Part shown: positions 60,993 through 64,000 of the stretch, piece after piece
Position numbering within the stretch: position 1 is the first letter of the stretch
How the letters are laid out: the number at the start of each line of letters is the position of its first letter
Assembly (NCBI RefSeq): GCF_003023845.1
Contig: NZ_PYFT01000001.1
Span: 2,728,001 to 2,792,000, forward strand
Source of the DNA: Adhaeribacter arboris
GTDB lineage: Bacteria > Bacteroidota > Bacteroidia > Cytophagales > Hymenobacteraceae
Direction of reading: 5' to 3'
DNA: 64,000 nucleotides
The notes under the pieces: model-generated
Told to the model about the DNA's origin: nothing
What the model saw: only the letters and a program-made list of their open reading frames with translations
Databases searched by the model: none
Made by a program: the position numbers and the translations under genes

Positions 60993-62702
60993 TTAGTTTT
61001 GCTGATAGGTAATTGCTTCCGGCTCGGGCAATGCCGATATTGCTTTTTTATCTTTGGATTTGGCTTGTACCCATAAAATTCCGGCCCCAATCAAACAAAT
61101 AGTCCCAGCGCCAAAACTTAACTGTCCGCTTAATTTAGTGATGGAGGGTAAACTCATGGTTAAGAATAAAACGGCGGTGGTACTCATGGCAATGGCAAAT
61201 AAATATTTTAAGGAGCGCATAAATACTTCATTTACTACCGGCTTTTCGGCGGCCGAAATAGGGGTGGCTAATTTTTTAAAAAAAGTATTTACACGAGCTT
61301 CGTAAGTTGGATTTTTACTCGGAACCCAGCCAGAAACAACCATTATCAGAATACAGATAACTATTTGCAGGAGCGTGGCAGCTTCCCAGGAAATACTTTT
61401 ATCCTGGTTTAAAATCAAGCCGATGATAATACCCGCCACAATGGTAACCAAGGCTCCCCAGGGTTTAGGCCGGCGGTATAAAATACCCATGAGTAAAGGA
61501 ATAGACATGGGAATGGCAAAAAGCCCAGTGAAAAGTTTATTGGCTTCGAAGGCACCGCCAAAATTGCCGATATACAAAGCCCCGAACGTTACCAGAATAC
61601 CAATCAGGAAGGTAGAACCACGGGCTACCAGTAACAAATTACGGCCTAAAGCATAAGGAGAAATTAAACGCTTGTAAATATCCTCGGTGAGTACGCCAGC
61701 CACTACATTATAAGTAGCACTTAAAGCCGACATAGTAGCCGCAAACATAGCCGCAATCATCACGCCCATTATCCCTTCAGGCAACAGCCTCAAACACATG
61801 CTCACGTACGCCATTTCTTTATCCGCTAAATCCGGAATATAGCTGCGGGCCGCAATGGCCGGAATCAAAAAAACTACCGGAAAAACAAAAAAGAAGGCGG
61901 CCGTAATTAGGCCCATTTTTGCCCCTGCAGCTTCGTCGCGCACGCTGTAAAAACGCTGAATAAACGCCCAGTTGCCGTTGTACTTAATGAGCACCATGAC
62001 GTAATAGCCCAGTAAAAACAAGGGGGTTCCTTTGGGTCCGTTAAAAAAGGTAAAATGCGCCGGAATGGTGAGAGTCAGATTGTCCAGTCCGCCCACTGCT
62101 TTAATGGAAAGCGGCAATAATATCAACGTGGAAAATATCAGAATCACAAACTGAACCGCGTCGGTTACCACTACGGCCCAAATTCCGCCTAAAACCGTGT
62201 AGAGCACGACAATCAGGCCCGATACCAAAATAGCGGTTTCCAGGGAAAGCGGAGTTGCCGCTGCGATAAATAGCCCAATGGAATAAAGGCGCACCAAACT
62301 ATCTAGAATTTTAAAACCAATACCGCCCCAGGATAAAATTTGCCGCACCGGTGCATTATAACGGGTTTCGAGAAATTGCATGGGCGTAATTAACCCAGCG
62401 CGACGCCAGCGGTGCGCAAAGTATTTGGCGGCGATTAAAGCGGGCGGCACGGAACTCCATAATATTAATATGGCCACTAAACCGTATTCGTAAGCAATGC
62501 CGGCGTACGCGACAAACACAAACGTACTGAACAGCGACATAAAATTACTGATGGCTCCACCCAAAGGCGGAATAGAGTTATCGCCGACAAAATAATCGTT
62601 AATATTTTTGACGTATCGGCCCAGAAACAAGCCAATGGCTCCCATCAACACCATATAAATGCCTATGGCGGAGTAATCTAACAACTGCAGCGAATCCTTC
62701 AT
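60993..62702 (-). CDS. Sodium:solute symporter (SSS family)
   Basis: 569 residues with about 13-14 membrane segments. N-terminal YSAIGIYMVLMGAIGLFLGRYV is followed by the SSS motif region NDYFVGDNSIPPLGGAISNFMSLFSTF, and GLITPMQFLETRYN near 100-115. C-terminal part contains a hydrophilic loop and final membrane pair. It couples sugar or uronate uptake to sodium. The place directly upstream of uxaC makes glucuronate or another uronate the likely cargo (inference). Confidence 0.9.
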   Translation of the reverse strand: MKDSLQLLDYSAIGIYMVLMGAIGLFLGRYVKNINDYFVGDNSIPPLGGAISNFMSLFSTFVFVAYAGIAYEYGLVAILILWSSVPPALIAAKYFAHRWRRAGLITPMQFLETRYNAPVRQILSWGGIGFKILDSLVRLYSIGLFIAAATPLSLETAILVSGLIVVLYTVLGGIWAVVVTDAVQFVILIFSTLILLPLSIKAVGGLDNLTLTIPAHFTFFNGPKGTPLFLLGYYVMVLIKYNGNWAFIQRFYSVRDEAAGAKMGLITAAFFFVFPVVFLIPAIAARSYIPDLADKEMAYVSMCLRLLPEGIMGVMIAAMFAATMSALSATYNVVAGVLTEDIYKRLISPYALGRNLLLVARGSTFLIGILVTFGALYIGNFGGAFEANKLFTGLFAIPMSIPLLMGILYRRPKPWGALVTIVAGIIIGLILNQDKSISWEAATLLQIVICILIMVVSGWVPSKNPTYEARVNTFFKKLATPISAAEKPVVNEVFMRSLKYLFAIAMSTTAVLFLTMSLPSITKLSGQLSFGAGTICLIGAGILWVQAKSKDKKAISALPEPEAITYQQN

Positions 62703-62779
62703 ACAATTTAATTTACTATTTGCGGGCTTTTTTTAAATGTGATATAGGGTTGATTCCTAGCGCTTTGTTGGTTTCTCTT

Positions 62780-62960
62780 TGGAGCCTTTTCAAGTCTCCA
62801 GGCATTGGCGCTGTCTAACTTGTTGACTTCAAGTTTGCCTCATGGCCGGCGGGCCCCGTTTGGCTCTTCCGGGCTGTCTAAGCTTCCTTTCCTCCTTCGT
62901 CGGAATTCTGCTCCGCAGAACCACAACCTTAGAAGGCCCTCCACAGCCAAACTGATGTCT
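62780..62960 (+). repeat. Dispersed repeat family 2, copy B
   Basis: The 21-bp start (62780-62800) and 24-bp core (62834-62857) are identical to copy A at 48815. The arms after the core are GTTTGGCT (62858-62865) and AGCCAAAC (62945-62952), unlike copy A yet perfectly paired. Ends CTGATGTCT. Confidence 0.8.
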
Positions 62961-63029
62961 GTTGTTAATAGCCACCGCTTACCGGGTAGCCACCGTTTAA
63001 ATATTTCCGGGACTTACGCAAAAGTATCA

Positions 63030-63063
63030 AAATGTCCCCCTTTGAGGGGGGTAGGGGGATGAT
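63030..63063 (-). repeat. Family 4 C-rich repeat, reverse orientation
   Basis: AATGTCCCCCTTTGAGG then GGGGTAGGGGGATGATG; reading the minus strand gives CATCATCCCCCTACCCCCC followed by TCAAAGGGGG, matching 58407. A short stem CCCCCTttgaGGGGG is present. Confidence 0.65.
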
Positions 63064-63113
63064 GAGTAAGAACGTTCATTTTGCCAAAATTCTGATTCCC
63101 TAAATTATAGCGG

Positions 63114-64000
63114 TTATTTAATTAAAGTAAGGATGGATTTTTCGGCAATAGCTACGGGATAATCGGGTACTGGAATATTGGTGAACGTATAAGTGTTACC
63201 TTCTTTTTTCCAGTCATTTTTCGGAATTTCATATACCTTACCCGATATTAAATCAATAAAAACCGGGGCTTTAAAGGTACCCGAAAGAGTGAGGGTAGTT
63301 ACTTTAGGTGGGTACCTTTCGGCAGGTGTGGCTTCGTCGGCCCAAATGGTGGCCAATGAGCCGTTGCTTTTTTTGTGCCGGTAACTGAAAGTAGTAATAT
63401 TTTCCTGGTTTACTTTTAATTTATTTTCTGGATTACGTTCCAGTTGGTTATCAAATAGCGAGAATATGTTTTGGGCCGCTTTGTAAGCTATTTTGGGCCG
63501 TTCAATGGTTTTATCGGGATTCGTTTTCAGCAAGCCTTTTGAATTAACCCCGGTCATATGGTCACCGGCAGCATAATGAATATCACTAATGGTAAATAAG
63601 TTAGTGGAGATACCCCGGCCATGGTCGCCGAGCATCCGGCGTAAGTCCCATTTTACCTGGGTAAGTTCGGTCCAGTCACGTTCCCGCATGGCGCCAATGG
63701 TAATTTCTTTAGGCGTAGATGGGGCCCCATTTTCTCCTTGCATGTACTCAACCTGCATGCCGTGTTTCGCGAATACTTTCCGCAGTTCATCCACCCGTTT
63801 ATAGGTATCTTCCGGACGTAAAGCATAGCCGTGAAAAGTTACCACATCCATTAAATTTTTCTTATTAACGGTACTTAAATGCGTTAATACGGTATCGGCA
63901 TATTCGTTCCAGGTCATGCAGCACAAGGCCAAGCCAATAATCCGGGCATCAGGTTGTTCCTGGCGGATAATACTAGCGGTTCTTTCGTGAAAACGGGCAA
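63114..64000 (-). CDS. Glycoside hydrolase-like protein, N-terminus outside the window
   Basis: The frame runs off the right edge; about 295 codons are visible. Upstream of the first Met in view it continues ARFHERTASIIRQEQPDARIIGLALCCM. Segments LMDVVTFHGYALRPEDTYKRV, VEYMQGENGAPS (Glu, possible nucleophile of a clan GH-A barrel) and a C-terminal beta domain (VTTLTLSGTFKAPVFIDLISG) suggest the last strands of a TIM-barrel glycosidase plus beta-sandwich, as in GH39/GH30-like enzymes. The exact family is uncertain. It is first in line of the uronate cluster and may release uronic acids (inference). Confidence 0.6.
   Translation of the reverse strand, partial: ARFHERTASIIRQEQPDARIIGLALCCMTWNEYADTVLTHLSTVNKKNLMDVVTFHGYALRPEDTYKRVDELRKVFAKHGMQVEYMQGENGAPSTPKEITIGAMRERDWTELTQVKWDLRRMLGDHGRGISTNLFTISDIHYAAGDHMTGVNSKGLLKTNPDKTIERPKIAYKAAQNIFSLFDNQLERNPENKLKVNQENITTFSYRHKKSNGSLATIWADEATPAERYPPKVTTLTLSGTFKAPVFIDLISGKVYEIPKNDWKKEGNTYTFTNIPVPDYPVAIAEKSILTLIK

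Larger units (their letters stand above)
62703..63113. other. Repeat-bearing gap of about 410 bp
   Basis: Holds a family 2 repeat (62780-62960) and a family 4 repeat (63030-63063) between the symporter and the truncated glycosidase gene. No gene. Confidence 0.6.

Noticed and set aside
1-64000. CRISPR arrays, tRNA or rRNA genes
   Set aside because: No regularly spaced direct repeats, cloverleaf or rRNA-like sequence was found by reading.

Overview
The window reads as a chromosomal carbohydrate-catabolism region of a member of the Bacteroidota, most likely a Cytophagales bacterium related to Hymenobacteraceae (Adhaeribacter-like). That placement is an inference. It rests on two SusC/SusD pairs, a FecR/ECF-sigma pair of the Bacteroidetes type, a TAnnTTTG-style promoter, weak ribosome binding sites, many Tat-like 'SRRxFLK' secreted oxidoreductases, DUF1080 proteins and PVC-type cytochromes. 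No rRNA, tRNA or CRISPR array was seen.

Layout. 0-4.4 kb: a truncated myo-inositol oxygenase gene, a divergent LacI-family regulator, a secreted GH20 hexosaminidase and a frameshifted small gene. 4.43-5.79 kb: an IS110-family element whose left end encodes a recognisable bridge RNA. 6-11 kb: a Tat-type Gfo/Idh/MocA oxidoreductase and a large HEAT plus double-DUF1080 secreted protein. 11-14.6 kb: a gene-poor stretch with small paralogous proteins, a TerB-like protein, a broken gene and a 228-bp foldback (MITE-like) element. 14.7-16.8 kb: a stress-type SDR and an EamA permease. 17.1-29.3 kb, all minus: ECF sigma, FecR, SusC, SusD, SIS isomerase, GH38-like mannosidase and ROK kinase, which looks like one polysaccharide-utilisation locus. 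30-48.6 kb, all minus: PQQ-type dehydrogenase/cytochrome, NupG-like MFS transporter, DUF1080 hydrolase, a second SusD/SusC, PVC cytochrome, two TIM-barrel epimerases, a GMC oxidoreductase and an AraC regulator. This set resembles oxidative (3-keto-sugar) metabolism. 49.3-64 kb, all minus: phosphotriesterase-like hydrolase, FAD oxidoreductase, SIS, ROK, SDR, Gfo/Idh, mannonate dehydratase, RraA-like protein, fructuronate-reductase-type SDR, glucuronate isomerase (UxaC), a sodium:solute symporter and a truncated glycosidase.

How it fits together. The right end encodes glucuronate -> fructuronate -> mannonate -> 2-keto-3-deoxygluconate. The inositol oxygenase at the left end makes glucuronate from myo-inositol, so both ends of the window feed the same route. 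KDG kinase and KDPG aldolase were not found here. The middle holds import (SusCD), glycan cleavage (GH20, GH38) and sugar oxidation.

Most notable non-genic signals. (i) The IS110 bridge RNA: all four guide segments can be matched by eye to the element ends and to the flanking target, with a CT core. (ii) Several dispersed repeat families between genes whose flanks are conserved but whose hairpin arms change together between copies, so pairing is kept while sequence changes.
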